This document shows, piece after piece, positions 7,813 through 16,229 of a stretch of 64,000 bases of DNA. Both the position numbers and the translations under genes were made by a program. Under the pieces are notes generated by a model. It ran no database searches and had not been told where the DNA came from. It saw only the letters and a list, made by a program, of their open reading frames with translations. The DNA lies in assembly GCA_024998565.1 (NCBI GenBank), contig JACOEM010000004.1, forward strand, positions 62,001 through 126,000, read 5' to 3'. Position 1 is the first letter of the stretch, and each line of letters begins with the position of its first letter. The stretch is from Nitrospira sp. Its GTDB lineage: Bacteria; Nitrospirota; Nitrospiria; Nitrospirales; Nitrospiraceae.

Positions 7813-9750
7813 CTAGCTCGCCGGGCGAAAGCGTAGCGTGAAGGTGGTTCCTTTTCCCTGGTTGCTGGTCACGGCCAGGGTTCCGCCGTTATCCTCGATG
7901 AGCCGTTTGACGTTGGTGAGGCCGAGACCGGTTCCATAGGCTTTGGTCGTGAAGAAGGGCTCGAAGATTCGTGAAAGGTGTTCCGGAGCGATGCCGTTTC
8001 CGGTATCGGCCACCTCAATTTCCACCTCGCTGTCCTGTCCGGCTCTGGTCGTGAGGGTCAGGGTTCCTCCTTCCGGCATCGCTTCACGCGCATTGATGAG
8101 GAGGTTCATCAGGGCCTCCTTCACCTGCTCCGGATCGACCTGAATCGAGGGCAGGGCATGCTCAAATCGCTGTTCGACCCGGATGCGTTCATGTCCACCC
8201 TGTGCTTCCCACTGTCTCAGCGCAGCGCGGACGACGGCTTCCGCAGGTTCTACCTTGAAGTCCGGCGGCTTCTGTCTGGCATACCGGAGAAAGTCGTGGA
8301 GTCGCAGTGAAAGTTTGTCGACTTCATCGATGATATAGCGGGCCATTTCCTGGCGGATGGGTTCTTCCTGCGGCCCCTCCAGCACGACTTGTGCGGAACT
8401 CCGGATGACGCCGAGCGGGTTCCGCAGATCGTGGGCGAGGGCGGCGAGCAGTTGTCCCACCGACGCCAGCTTTTCCTGCCGGATCAGCTCATGTTGCTGT
8501 GACCGGATCGTTCGCAGGTTTTCTTCCAGCACCTCCCGCATGGCCGCGAAACTCGTGGCCAGGTCTTCAATTTCATCAGCGGTCTGATAGCCCGGCGAAA
8601 GCAACGGGGGCCGGGGGCGGTTTGCGGTGCTCTCTTCCGGTAGGGCCAGCGTAAGGCGAAGGCCCTCCGCTTCGCGCTGGAGCGCCACGATCGGTTTCAC
8701 GATGCGGTAGCCGACAAGAAACCCGAAGGCGGAGAGCACGATCACCAGCCCGAACCCGATGACGCCGACCGTCAGCAGCAGGGAATAGATCGGCGCGTAG
8801 GTTTCCTCGGGCGCCTGCCGGATGAACGCATACCATCGGTTGCCGTCGAGGCTCCCCGGCGTCAGCGCATGAGTCAGGTGGACCGGCGCCGCCCCGACGA
8901 TCGCATCGCGGCCGCCGTGTGCATCATCGTCTGCGACCAGCCACAGGGGGCGATCCAACGTCAGCCGGTTCATCAAAGTCGATGGAATCAAATGGGCGGT
9001 GGGCGGCAGGACCGGGCAGATCAACGGCGTGCCTTGCGTGTCGAGCAGCATGGCGTGACCCGTGTTCCCGATCTGGATGGGGAGGATCATTTGAGTCAAC
9101 AGATTGCGACGGATGACGAGGCCGACGACGCCGATGGTGGACCGGCGGGTGTCGTCAAGGATCGGGACGGCAACATGGAAGACCATGTCGTTCACCTGAG
9201 GATCGAACGTCACGTTGCTGACGTAGGATGTGCCGGGTGCGGCCTGTATGGCTTCACGCCACCAGACTTCGCCCGCCTGTTGCGGCGGCAGCCGCGGATC
9301 TGTCGAGGCGACGACCTGGCCCTGTCGGTCGGCAATGGTGACACGCACATAGTGCCGGGATTCGCCCGCCCATTCGTGGAGGTAGCTTGTGGTGTCCTGG
9401 TCCACCGCGGGCGGGCCGTTGGATTTCGGATGGGCCGGCGATGGCGGAGGCTGTGTCTTGCCGGCAGTGGTACCGGTCTGTTGGTTCGCAAGGACGACCG
9501 GCTGACGGACGTGCAGGGGGACGAGCGCCAGCCGGATGGCCCGATCGATTTCATTGTCGACAGCGGTTGCCAGTCGAATAGAGGTGGAACGCGCGATCTC
9601 CTGGAAGCCTTCACCGATGGCTTGCTTGAGAGTGGCGGTGCTGGATCGGTAGGTCGCCCAGAGCGCGACCATGCCGGGCACGATGCCGACAATGAGCAGC
9701 GCGATGAAGAATTTTCTCTGGAGACCGCCGGTTCGTCGTAGGCGACGCAT
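7813..9750 (-). CDS. sensor histidine kinase, Cache-HAMP-HisKA-HATPase
   Basis: A 645-residue membrane kinase, NtrB/AtoS-like. TM helix at about 13-33, a large extracytoplasmic double-Cache-like sensing region to about 325, a second TM helix, HAMP linker, then HisKA with His440 in LAHDLRNPLG and an HATPase domain with the N box (NLLINAREAMPEGG), G1 (ADTGNG) and G2 (GTGLGLTNV). It autophosphorylates and passes phosphate to the regulator encoded just upstream in the same operon: that gene's TGA overlaps this ATG by one base (TGATG). The signal sensed is unknown. Confidence 0.93.
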   Translation of the reverse strand: MRRLRRTGGLQRKFFIALLIVGIVPGMVALWATYRSSTATLKQAIGEGFQEIARSTSIRLATAVDNEIDRAIRLALVPLHVRQPVVLANQQTGTTAGKTQPPPSPAHPKSNGPPAVDQDTTSYLHEWAGESRHYVRVTIADRQGQVVASTDPRLPPQQAGEVWWREAIQAAPGTSYVSNVTFDPQVNDMVFHVAVPILDDTRRSTIGVVGLVIRRNLLTQMILPIQIGNTGHAMLLDTQGTPLICPVLPPTAHLIPSTLMNRLTLDRPLWLVADDDAHGGRDAIVGAAPVHLTHALTPGSLDGNRWYAFIRQAPEETYAPIYSLLLTVGVIGFGLVIVLSAFGFLVGYRIVKPIVALQREAEGLRLTLALPEESTANRPRPPLLSPGYQTADEIEDLATSFAAMREVLEENLRTIRSQQHELIRQEKLASVGQLLAALAHDLRNPLGVIRSSAQVVLEGPQEEPIRQEMARYIIDEVDKLSLRLHDFLRYARQKPPDFKVEPAEAVVRAALRQWEAQGGHERIRVEQRFEHALPSIQVDPEQVKEALMNLLINAREAMPEGGTLTLTTRAGQDSEVEIEVADTGNGIAPEHLSRIFEPFFTTKAYGTGLGLTNVKRLIEDNGGTLAVTSNQGKGTTFTLRFRPAS

Positions 9751-11135
9751 CAGCCTGAGGGCAGCGACAGGTTATGTTTGGCCATTCGATACCGCAACGT
9801 ATTGCGCGTGATCTTGAGCAGACGGCTGGCTTCGGACACGTTCCCCCCGGTTTTACGCAACGCCTCCTGGAGCATCGTCTTTTCGACTTCCTCCACGGAA
9901 AGTCCCAGCGCGAGGAGGGACGGTGTACCGGCCGGTTTCTCTTCGTTTGGCGGCGGAGTGCTCTTGAACGAGGCCGGCAGATGCTCGGGCGTAATCTCGT
10001 CCTGTTTGCAGGTGATGGTCAGCCACTCCACGACATTGTGCAGTTCCCGCACGTTGCCCGGCCAGGGGTATTGTTTGAGGATCGCGAGCGCCTCGGTGGT
10101 CATTCCCCTGATGCGGCTGCCGCGTTCCCGACGGGCCTGGCTGAGGAACTGAGTCAGAATCGGTTCGATATCCTCCGGTCGTTCGCGCAAGGGCGGCATC
10201 CGGAGCTGATACACGTTCAGGCGATAGTAGAGGTCCAGGCGGAAACGGCCCGCTTTGATAAGATCGGGCAATTCCTGGTTGGTCGCGGCGATGACGCGAA
10301 TATCGACGGCGACACTGCGCACGCCGCCCAATGGCTCCACGACATGCTGTTCAAGGACGCGCAGGAGCTTGGCCTGTGCCGTCAAACTCAGTTCGCCGAT
10401 TTCGTCCAGGAACAATGTGCCCCGGTCCGCCATTTGAAAGCGTCCCGGCTTGGCTTTCTTTGCGTCGGTAAACGCACCCTTCTCGTACCCGAACAGTTCG
10501 GATTCCAACAGGTGCTCGGGGATGCCGGCGCAGTTCAGGGCTACCATCGGGCCTTGGGCGCGCGGGCTGACGAGGTGGATGGCGCGCGCGAGCAGATCCT
10601 TGCCCGTTCCGCTTTCGCCTGTGATGAGGACCGTGGCATCGGTCTGTGCCACTTCCCGGGCGAGCCGCTTGATCAGTTCCATCTCCTTGGAGACGCTGAC
10701 CATGCGGTCGAAGCCGAACTGTTCGTGCAACCCTGCGCGCAGAATGCGATTGTCCCGGGCGAGCTGACGGACCTGCAGCGCGCGGGCAATGACGATCTTC
10801 AACTCTTCATTGTCGACAGGCTTGGAGATGTAGTCGTAGGCGCCTTTCTGCATGGCCTCGACGGCCGATTTGACGGTGCCGTATCCGGTCACGATCAGGA
10901 CCGGCACATCGGGTAACTGTTGCCGGGCTGCTTCCAGCACATCCATGCCCGAGACGGCGCCCAATTGGAGATCCGTGATGATCATGTCGAGGGATTCGTG
11001 TTCCTGGATCATGCGGAGGGCTTCGTCCCCCGAGCGGGCCAGGAGCAACTGATACCCGGCAGGTTTCAGCACCAGCTCGAAGAGCCGCCGCATTCGTTCT
11101 TCATCTTCGACGATCAGGAGGGTGGGTGCGTGCAT
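9750..11135 (-). CDS. NtrC-family sigma54-dependent response regulator
   Basis: A 461-residue regulator: receiver domain with phospho-acceptor Asp55 (MIITDLQLG), AAA+ central domain with Walker A GESGTGKD and a sigma54-contact loop, and a Fis-type helix-turn-helix at about 420-458. The contact loop reads GAFTDA rather than the usual GAFTGA; this variant occurs in the family and probably keeps function. It is expected to activate sigma54 promoters after phosphorylation by the overlapping kinase gene. I found no clear -24/-12 promoter in the window. Start supported by GAGG before the ATG. Confidence 0.93.
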   Translation of the reverse strand: MHAPTLLIVEDEERMRRLFELVLKPAGYQLLLARSGDEALRMIQEHESLDMIITDLQLGAVSGMDVLEAARQQLPDVPVLIVTGYGTVKSAVEAMQKGAYDYISKPVDNEELKIVIARALQVRQLARDNRILRAGLHEQFGFDRMVSVSKEMELIKRLAREVAQTDATVLITGESGTGKDLLARAIHLVSPRAQGPMVALNCAGIPEHLLESELFGYEKGAFTDAKKAKPGRFQMADRGTLFLDEIGELSLTAQAKLLRVLEQHVVEPLGGVRSVAVDIRVIAATNQELPDLIKAGRFRLDLYYRLNVYQLRMPPLRERPEDIEPILTQFLSQARRERGSRIRGMTTEALAILKQYPWPGNVRELHNVVEWLTITCKQDEITPEHLPASFKSTPPPNEEKPAGTPSLLALGLSVEEVEKTMLQEALRKTGGNVSEASRLLKITRNTLRYRMAKHNLSLPSG

Positions 11136-11228
11136 GGCCTCGCAACCGGCTGAGGTGGGTCCTCACATGAGGGAGGACATGAGACCGTAGCCTACCACTA
11201 TCGGCCGGGGAGAAACAGTGGGTGGGGC

Positions 11229-12260
11229 TTAGCGGGGATCGGCGCTCGGCGGAGGTGTGGTGCTGTGCCGATCAACGGGGGCGGTTTCATTGGAGAGCGC
11301 CCAGGAGAGATTGCGTTGGAGTCCGGCGTATTTTGCGCGGCGGATGGGACTGTGTTTGAACGTGGTGGCGAAGGTCTGCTCGTCCATCTTCGTCAGGGCC
11401 AGCAGCGACGGGGCCGCGGTGAGTGGGGAAGGCTGGAAGCCGGGTTCGGTGGTTGATCCGGCCTGGACGTTGTAGGGGCAGATGTCCAGGCAATCGTCGC
11501 AGCCGAAAATCCGGTTGCCCAGCTTTCGCCGGAGGTCCTCGGCGATCGGCGGTTCGGTGCCGCGAAGTTCGATGGTCAGGTAGGAGATGCAGCGTCCGGC
11601 ATCGACGACGTAGGGTTCGGTGATCGCGCCGGTCGGACAGGCCTGGATGCAGAGCGTGCAACTTCCGCAGAGATCGGTTCCCGCCTCATCCGGCTCAAGC
11701 TCCAGCGTCGTCAGAATTTCTCCCAGGAGCAGCCAGGAGCCGAAGTCTGTCGAGACAAGGTTCGAATGTTTGCCGATCCAGCCGAGGCCGGCCTGCTGGG
11801 CCCAGGCCTTCTCCATGACCGGTCCCGTGTCGACATAGGCCCGGTTGAGGCTGTCCGGGGCCAGCGCGCCGATGCGCTCGGCGAGTTGGGCCAGCTTGTC
11901 GCCAAGGATCTTGTGGTAGTCGAGGCCCCAGGCATAGCGGGCAATGCGCCCGTTTCCCTGGCGTTCGTCGGCCCGATAGTCGGTGTAATAGTTCATGCCG
12001 ACGGAAATGATCGATCGGCAGCCGGGCAACACTCGGGTGGGATCGGCTCGCCGCCCGGGATCACGGACCATCCAGGCCATGGTCGCGTGGTATCCGCGCC
12101 TGAGCCATTCTTGGAGCCGGTCCAGCAGGTCACCGGCCGAGGCCTCGCGATTCAGATTTGTGGCCGGGTTCGTTTGCGTAGGAAGGAGGCTGATACCGAC
12201 GGCGTCGAAGCCGAGTTCGCGGGCGGCTTGTTTGATGGCGACTGTGAGGGACGCGGGCAT
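11229..12260 (-). CDS. queG: epoxyqueuosine reductase QueG
   Basis: A 343-residue cytoplasmic enzyme that reduces epoxyqueuosine to queuosine in tRNA, the last step of queuosine synthesis, using cobalamin and two 4Fe-4S clusters. The catalytic Asp is in VDTGP (Asp144). Cluster ligands are CGSCTLCIQACP (Cys198, 201, 204, 208) and CDDCLDICP (Cys254, 257, 261) plus Cys224. Length fits the shorter QueG forms without the C-terminal HEAT-like part. The true start is 12260, where the ATG overlaps the stop (TAATG) of the small cysteine-rich gene upstream; the longer open frame to 12473 is that gene's shadow. Confidence 0.93.
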   Translation of the reverse strand: MPASLTVAIKQAARELGFDAVGISLLPTQTNPATNLNREASAGDLLDRLQEWLRRGYHATMAWMVRDPGRRADPTRVLPGCRSIISVGMNYYTDYRADERQGNGRIARYAWGLDYHKILGDKLAQLAERIGALAPDSLNRAYVDTGPVMEKAWAQQAGLGWIGKHSNLVSTDFGSWLLLGEILTTLELEPDEAGTDLCGSCTLCIQACPTGAITEPYVVDAGRCISYLTIELRGTEPPIAEDLRRKLGNRIFGCDDCLDICPYNVQAGSTTEPGFQPSPLTAAPSLLALTKMDEQTFATTFKHSPIRRAKYAGLQRNLSWALSNETAPVDRHSTTPPPSADPR

Positions 12261-12634
12261 TAGGGCTTCGCGCACTCGAATCGCACCATGAATTGCCCGG
12301 TGCAATGACCTGAATCGCAGCGGGTACATTGGCCGGTAATGCGCGTCTTCCAGTCCGTGCCTTTCTGATCGAAGGTGCAAAACGTGCGACCGGCCTTGGA
12401 GATGGTCGTCCACGGTTTGTCGGTTCCCGGGAAGCGGGCGATGACGCAGCCGGCGGGAATCGGCACTTGACACTGGTGAGTAGGATCGCCTTTCGCCATG
12501 CCGAAACTGCAGGATTGTTCGGTCGTCGCGGAAGAGTCAGGCGGCGCTTGGGCCTGCCCCTCGTCGGGAACAGAGCCCCATGTGAGGGCACAGCCGAGCA
12601 GGAGCGGAAGGATCGGACGAATCAGCCAAGACAT
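12260..12634 (-). CDS. small cysteine-rich secreted protein
   Basis: A 124-residue protein with a signal peptide (hydrophobic 6-18, cleavage near GQAQA). The mature part has eight cysteines, several in CxxC-like spacing (CTRCDSGHC), which in an exported protein suggests disulfides or metal binding. It has no domain I recognise. Its TAA overlaps the queG ATG by one base, so the two are translated together, an odd pairing because queG acts in the cytoplasm; the linkage may be only regulatory. Confidence 0.75.
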   Translation of the reverse strand: MSWLIRPILPLLLGCALTWGSVPDEGQAQAPPDSSATTEQSCSFGMAKGDPTHQCQVPIPAGCVIARFPGTDKPWTTISKAGRTFCTFDQKGTDWKTRITGQCTRCDSGHCTGQFMVRFECAKP

Positions 12635-12953
12635 ATTGGATCAACTCCGTTAAAGAGCGGTATGGTATCACAGCGGTCATTTCCGCGGCGAATCCACCTC
12701 ATCGCGCCTGTTCCAGGCCAGCCCTGTCTACTACCGATTCTGTCCAGGGACTGTTCAAAAACCACCGCTAGTGTATGGGGGCAAGAATCCGGCCCGGCGT
12801 AACATGATGCCGGTACAGGGAAGCGAAGGTGGCATGTTAGTTGCGTTGCCCTGGGGTATCGAGTGCCGTGCGGATACGTGTGTAGTGTGTTCGAACGGTG
12901 TGTGGTGTGACCGGCGATACCAATTTTCCGATCTCGTTTCATCGGGTTGTACT
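12635..12953. other. divergent intergenic region
   Basis: These 319 bases separate the small cysteine-rich gene on the minus strand from the REC-PAS gene on the plus strand and should hold promoters for both. The open frame reaching up from the REC-PAS gene has no ribosome binding site at its upstream ATGs and does not look coding. I see no hairpin or recognised operator. Confidence 0.5.
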
Positions 12954-13715
12954 ATGGCGCAGGCAAAAATTCTGATCGTCGATGACGAAGTGGTGGTGGC
13001 TGAAGACATCAGACGTCAGCTGCGCACACTCGGGTATCTGGTCGTAGGTGTGGTGGCATCCGGGGATGAGGCCGTACGGCTGGCCGGGGAGCATCGGCCG
13101 GATTTAGTTCTCATGGATATTAAGCTGAAGGGGGCGATGGATGGGATCGACGCGGCCCGAACCATCCAGTCCCGGTATGGTACGCCGGTGATCTATCTGA
13201 CGGCCTTTTCGGATGAGGAGACACTGGAACGGGCGAGGGAAACCTTGCCGTTGGCCTATTTGATTAAGCCGTTTGTGAGCAGCGATCTGCGCGCCGCGCT
13301 GGAGCTCGCGCTCTTCCGCCAGCGTGTGTCGCGTATTGCCGAGCAACGCGGGCGGTGGTTGGAGGCGGTTGTCCAGTCGATGGAAGATGCCGTTATGACG
13401 GTCGATCAGCGGGGGCGAGTGACCATGCTCAACCCGGCGGCTGAAGGTTTGACCGGCTGGGCGCAGCCAGATGCGCTGGGGAAGGCAGTTCAGGAAGTGA
13501 TGGTGGTGTTGGATCCGGAGAGTCGGTGGCCGGTGCCGAACCGGGCCGTACAGCTCTTGCGTACGGGAACGTCTGCCGATCTTGGCGGGCGTCCGTTTCT
13601 TCTCGTCAGTCGCAACGGGCACGAGCATCGGATCACCGACAGTGCGGCCATGATCCGTGATGAGCGGGGAGACCCGTCAGGAGTCGTACTGGTGTTTCGC
13701 CCTGCCTCTGCGTAA
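12954..13715 (+). CDS. response regulator with receiver and PAS domains
   Basis: A 253-residue signalling protein. Residues 1-122 are a CheY-like receiver with Asp10/Asp11, phospho-acceptor Asp55 (LVLMDIKLKG) and the conserved Lys in LIKPF. A helix links it to a PAS domain (about 140-250) with the LNPAAEGLTGW motif. No DNA-binding, kinase or cyclase output follows, so it probably acts by protein contact or as a phosphorelay adaptor. ATG at 12954 is where homology begins; no good Shine-Dalgarno is visible. Confidence 0.88.
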   Translation: MAQAKILIVDDEVVVAEDIRRQLRTLGYLVVGVVASGDEAVRLAGEHRPDLVLMDIKLKGAMDGIDAARTIQSRYGTPVIYLTAFSDEETLERARETLPLAYLIKPFVSSDLRAALELALFRQRVSRIAEQRGRWLEAVVQSMEDAVMTVDQRGRVTMLNPAAEGLTGWAQPDALGKAVQEVMVVLDPESRWPVPNRAVQLLRTGTSADLGGRPFLLVSRNGHEHRITDSAAMIRDERGDPSGVVLVFRPASA

Positions 13716-13898
13716 CCGTTCAGGTTCCCGCCGTTTTCAACCGTGTGATCATCCGCCCAGCAGGCATAATTGTATTCGTCCCGTCGTTGCGCTCGCACTG
13801 GGCGCATTCAATGAGTATACTTCTTGAGTAACGCTGCAGGCCGGCGAGTGATTCCGGTCGCACGGGTGTTAAGACGGTGTCTAGGTGTGGAGGCACGC

Positions 13899-13988
13899 AT
13901 GAGTGTTGGTTCTGCAATTTTTCGGGTGCGACGTCTGTCTGATGAGCGCAATTTCGTCCGGTTCACGAACCCCACCGTTATACTGTGA
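13899..13988 (+). CDS. possible 29-residue upstream ORF
   Basis: A short frame with a strong ribosome binding site (GGAGG at 13889-13893, 5 bases before ATG). Its TGA overlaps the ATG at 13988 of the START-like gene (TGATG). The peptide is Arg-rich with no motif. The good ribosome site plus exact overlap suggest either a real small gene or a translation-coupling leader; the sequence has no other support. Confidence 0.35.
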   Translation: MSVGSAIFRVRRLSDERNFVRFTNPTVIL

Positions 13989-14590
13989 TGCACAGACTAC
14001 GATGTGTCCTAAGCTGGGTTTGGTTGGTATCCGGTTGCCTGCTCGTCCTGGTGTCCGTGCCGGTCGGGGGCGCGATGGCTGGAGAGGTTGGCTCAGCCCA
14101 TCTGCTGCGGGCCCTCGTGGTGCAACCGGATCCTGACGGTGGTGTGCGGGCAACGGCTACGCTGCTGTTTCCCGGCGGCCCGGCGGTGCTCCAGTCGATT
14201 CTCTCCGAGTACCGCAAATGGCCTGAACTGTTTGAAACCCGGATGCGGGTGGCGCAAGTTGAAGAGCGGGACGGACGGGTCCTCACGGATATCTATATTT
14301 CACACGCGCTCTTGCCCGGTGAACAGCGGCTGCTCTGTGAATCGCAGACGTTGCCCGGCGGCGGGCTCATCACGCACCTCAAGGGGGGGGATTTCACGCG
14401 CTACCATCGGGAGTGGCGGCTCCAACCGGCCGGCGACGGCACGCAGACGCGGGCGGAATTCGACCTGTTGGTCGAGGTGAAGACCCTCGTCCCCGATTGG
14501 CTGGTCGCCGTCGCCATGGAGCGGGAGCTGAATACCCACTTTCGACTGGTTCGGGAGCGGGCCTTAGATCGGATTACGAAGGAAAGGTGA
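13988..14590 (+). CDS. secreted START/SRPBCC-fold protein
   Basis: A 200-residue protein. Residues 1 to about 33 are a signal peptide or membrane anchor. The rest fits the START/SRPBCC (Bet v1-like) lipid-binding fold: a beta strand region, ILSEYRKWPELFETRM helix, ISHALLPGEQR, FTRYHREWRLQP and a long C-terminal helix with VPDWLVAVAMERELNTH. Members bind hydrophobic ligands in a central cavity. The start is ATG 13988 (GTG at 13985 is also in frame). The 3' end overlaps the 3' end of thiI by 17 bases in convergent orientation. Confidence 0.78.
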   Translation: MHRLRCVLSWVWLVSGCLLVLVSVPVGGAMAGEVGSAHLLRALVVQPDPDGGVRATATLLFPGGPAVLQSILSEYRKWPELFETRMRVAQVEERDGRVLTDIYISHALLPGEQRLLCESQTLPGGGLITHLKGGDFTRYHREWRLQPAGDGTQTRAEFDLLVEVKTLVPDWLVAVAMERELNTHFRLVRERALDRITKER

Positions 14591-15752
14591 ACGTCGACAG
14601 CTCGGCCTTTTCGACGCCCTGCTTGACGAATGCGCTGATCTCCAGGCCCCGTTCGATGCGCAGGATGTCGTCCGGCTTGGTTCTAGTGCTCGGGTGTAGC
14701 GGCACGAAGAGCTTGCAGCAGTCTTGATCCGGCTCGATCGACGTCGTGAAGCTCCCGATCTGTTGCGCCTGCTCGGTAATTTCGATCTTGTCCATTCCGA
14801 TCAACGGGCGCAGAAGCGGGAGTTCCGCGGCCGCCTCCACCACCGACAGATTCTCAGGTGTTTGCGAAGCGACCTGGCCGAGGCTATCCCCGGTGACCAG
14901 CGCCCAGCAGCCATGACGCCGCGCAAGTTCTTCCGCGATGCGCACCATGATCCGCCGATACAAGACGACACGAAAGGCCGCCGGGGCGTTCGCGACGATC
15001 TCACGTTGAATCTCGCCGAAGGGCACAATGTAAAGTTGCGAATGGTATTGGTAGGCCGTCAGCAGCTGGACCAGCTCCTGGACCTTCTCTTCGGAATCGC
15101 GGCTCACCAGCGGGCGTCCGGAGAAATGCACGAAGACGGCTTTGCAGCCGCGTTTCATCATCCGGTAGGCCGCCACGGGGGAGTCGATGCCGCCGGAAAT
15201 CAAACAGGCCACTTTTCCGCTGGTACCCACCGGCATGCCGCCCGGGCCTTGGATCTTTCTTGCCGCGACATGGGCTTCCTTGGTGAGGAGCTCGATGTAA
15301 AGTGTCAGGTCGGGCTGTTTTAGCTTCACGGCTTTTCCCGTGGTTTCGTGGAGATAGCCGCCGACTTCGCGTTCGACGTCCATCGAAGTCAGAGGCAGGC
15401 GTTTGTCTGCGCGTTTGGCCGTCACCCGGAACGAGTTGAAGGTCTGTTCGGAGAGTTGCCGCTCAGCGACCTGTTTGATGGTCGTCAGATCCGGTGCCGT
15501 GAGATCCAACGGCACGGATTCGGTCAGCAGAAAGTTTGAGACGCCGCAGGTGCGGCGGAGTCGCTCGGTCACCATGTCCGGCGCGACCTCATCGGGAATC
15601 GTCACCCGGATGCGCCCCTGCAGCGACTCGATCCGCCGGATCTTCAGATCTTTCAGCGCCAGTCTGAGATTGCGGACAAGCCGTTGCTCGAAGAAGTCGC
15701 GGTTGCGGCCTTTGAGGGCGAGTTCGTGGTAATGGACAATTGCGCAATGCAT
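14574..15752 (-). CDS. thiI: tRNA 4-thiouridine synthase ThiI
   Basis: A 392-residue enzyme that adenylates and thiolates U8 of tRNA and can supply sulfur for thiazole synthesis. NFLD and THUMP domains (about 1-165) bind tRNA; the PP-loop ATPase has SGGIDS at residues 186-191 and a GDSLGQVASQT motif. The C-terminal rhodanese domain of E. coli ThiI is missing, as in most shorter ThiI; the conserved Cys that receives sulfur is in the CCKLFVP region. One copy of the GTGAAACG-type repeat lies directly upstream (15760-15790). Confidence 0.94.
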   Translation of the reverse strand: MHCAIVHYHELALKGRNRDFFEQRLVRNLRLALKDLKIRRIESLQGRIRVTIPDEVAPDMVTERLRRTCGVSNFLLTESVPLDLTAPDLTTIKQVAERQLSEQTFNSFRVTAKRADKRLPLTSMDVEREVGGYLHETTGKAVKLKQPDLTLYIELLTKEAHVAARKIQGPGGMPVGTSGKVACLISGGIDSPVAAYRMMKRGCKAVFVHFSGRPLVSRDSEEKVQELVQLLTAYQYHSQLYIVPFGEIQREIVANAPAAFRVVLYRRIMVRIAEELARRHGCWALVTGDSLGQVASQTPENLSVVEAAAELPLLRPLIGMDKIEITEQAQQIGSFTTSIEPDQDCCKLFVPLHPSTRTKPDDILRIERGLEISAFVKQGVEKAELSTFTFPS

Positions 15753-15759
15753 GATATCA

Positions 15760-15790
15760 GCGTGAAACGGGAAAGGTGAAATGTGAAACG
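15760..15790 (+). repeat. left copy of ~30-bp inverted repeat flanking the four-helix-bundle gene
   Basis: The sequence starts GCGTGAAACGGGAAAGGTGA and ends GTGAAACG. Its reverse complement recurs, with few changes, at 16201-16229, on the other side of the gene at 15812-16174. A related segment is found inside the lhr coding region near 60034-60062. Confidence 0.6.
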
Positions 15791-15811
15791 TATGAAAAAG
15801 GCAACACGCGT

Positions 15812-16174
15812 CTAATCTTTTGTCCTTAAATGTCGAATCAGTCCGCTGAGCATCCTATCGACCCGTTCGAGCATTTCCACTAGAGATTCCAACTCTCTCT
15901 GTCCGAGGTACTCGAGTCGCCGGGCAAGTTCCAGTTGTGTATCCAGTTCGCTCAATGAGCCCTTCGCGATATAGAGAAACTGGATAAACTCCTTTTTGGT
16001 TTGTCTGGCTGCTCCCTCGGCAATGTTGCTGGGAATGCTGATTGCTGCCCGCCGCGCTTGATTGGTGAGGCCAAACTGCTCTCTCGCCGGGAATTCATCG
16101 GTAGTCTTATAAACTAACTGCGCCAGCTCGACGGCTGTCGTCCAGGCATCAAGCTGCTTGTGAGGCTTGCTCAT
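15812..16174 (-). CDS. four-helix-bundle protein (23S rRNA intervening-sequence protein family)
   Basis: A 120-residue protein of the S23/IVP four-helix-bundle family, seen from KQLDAWTTAVELA near the start, the central SIPSNIAEGAAR motif and the GSLSELDTQLELA helix. Members were first found inside 23S rRNA intervening sequences and also sit alone in chromosomes; their biochemical role is not known, and they form homopentamers. An upstream in-frame ATG at 16186 is an alternative start; neither has a good Shine-Dalgarno. The gene stands between two inverted copies of a 30-base repeat, wedged between trxB and thiI, which suggests insertion as a cassette. Confidence 0.85.
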   Translation of the reverse strand: MSKPHKQLDAWTTAVELAQLVYKTTDEFPAREQFGLTNQARRAAISIPSNIAEGAARQTKKEFIQFLYIAKGSLSELDTQLELARRLEYLGQRELESLVEMLERVDRMLSGLIRHLRTKD

Positions 16175-16200
16175 GCGCCGGTTCATTCCGGTCAGAACTC

Positions 16201-16229
16201 GCTCACCTTTCACGTTTTACGTTTCACGC
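16201..16229 (-). repeat. right copy of ~30-bp inverted repeat
   Basis: Read on the minus strand it begins GCGTGAAACGTAAAACGTGA, closely matching 15760-15790. It overlaps the 3' end of trxB and supplies that gene's last codons (Arg-Glu-Thr-stop). Confidence 0.6.

Noticed and set aside
9774-10916. 380-residue open frame on the plus strand
   Set aside because: Antisense to the NtrC-type regulator; amino-acid make-up is that of a shadow frame.
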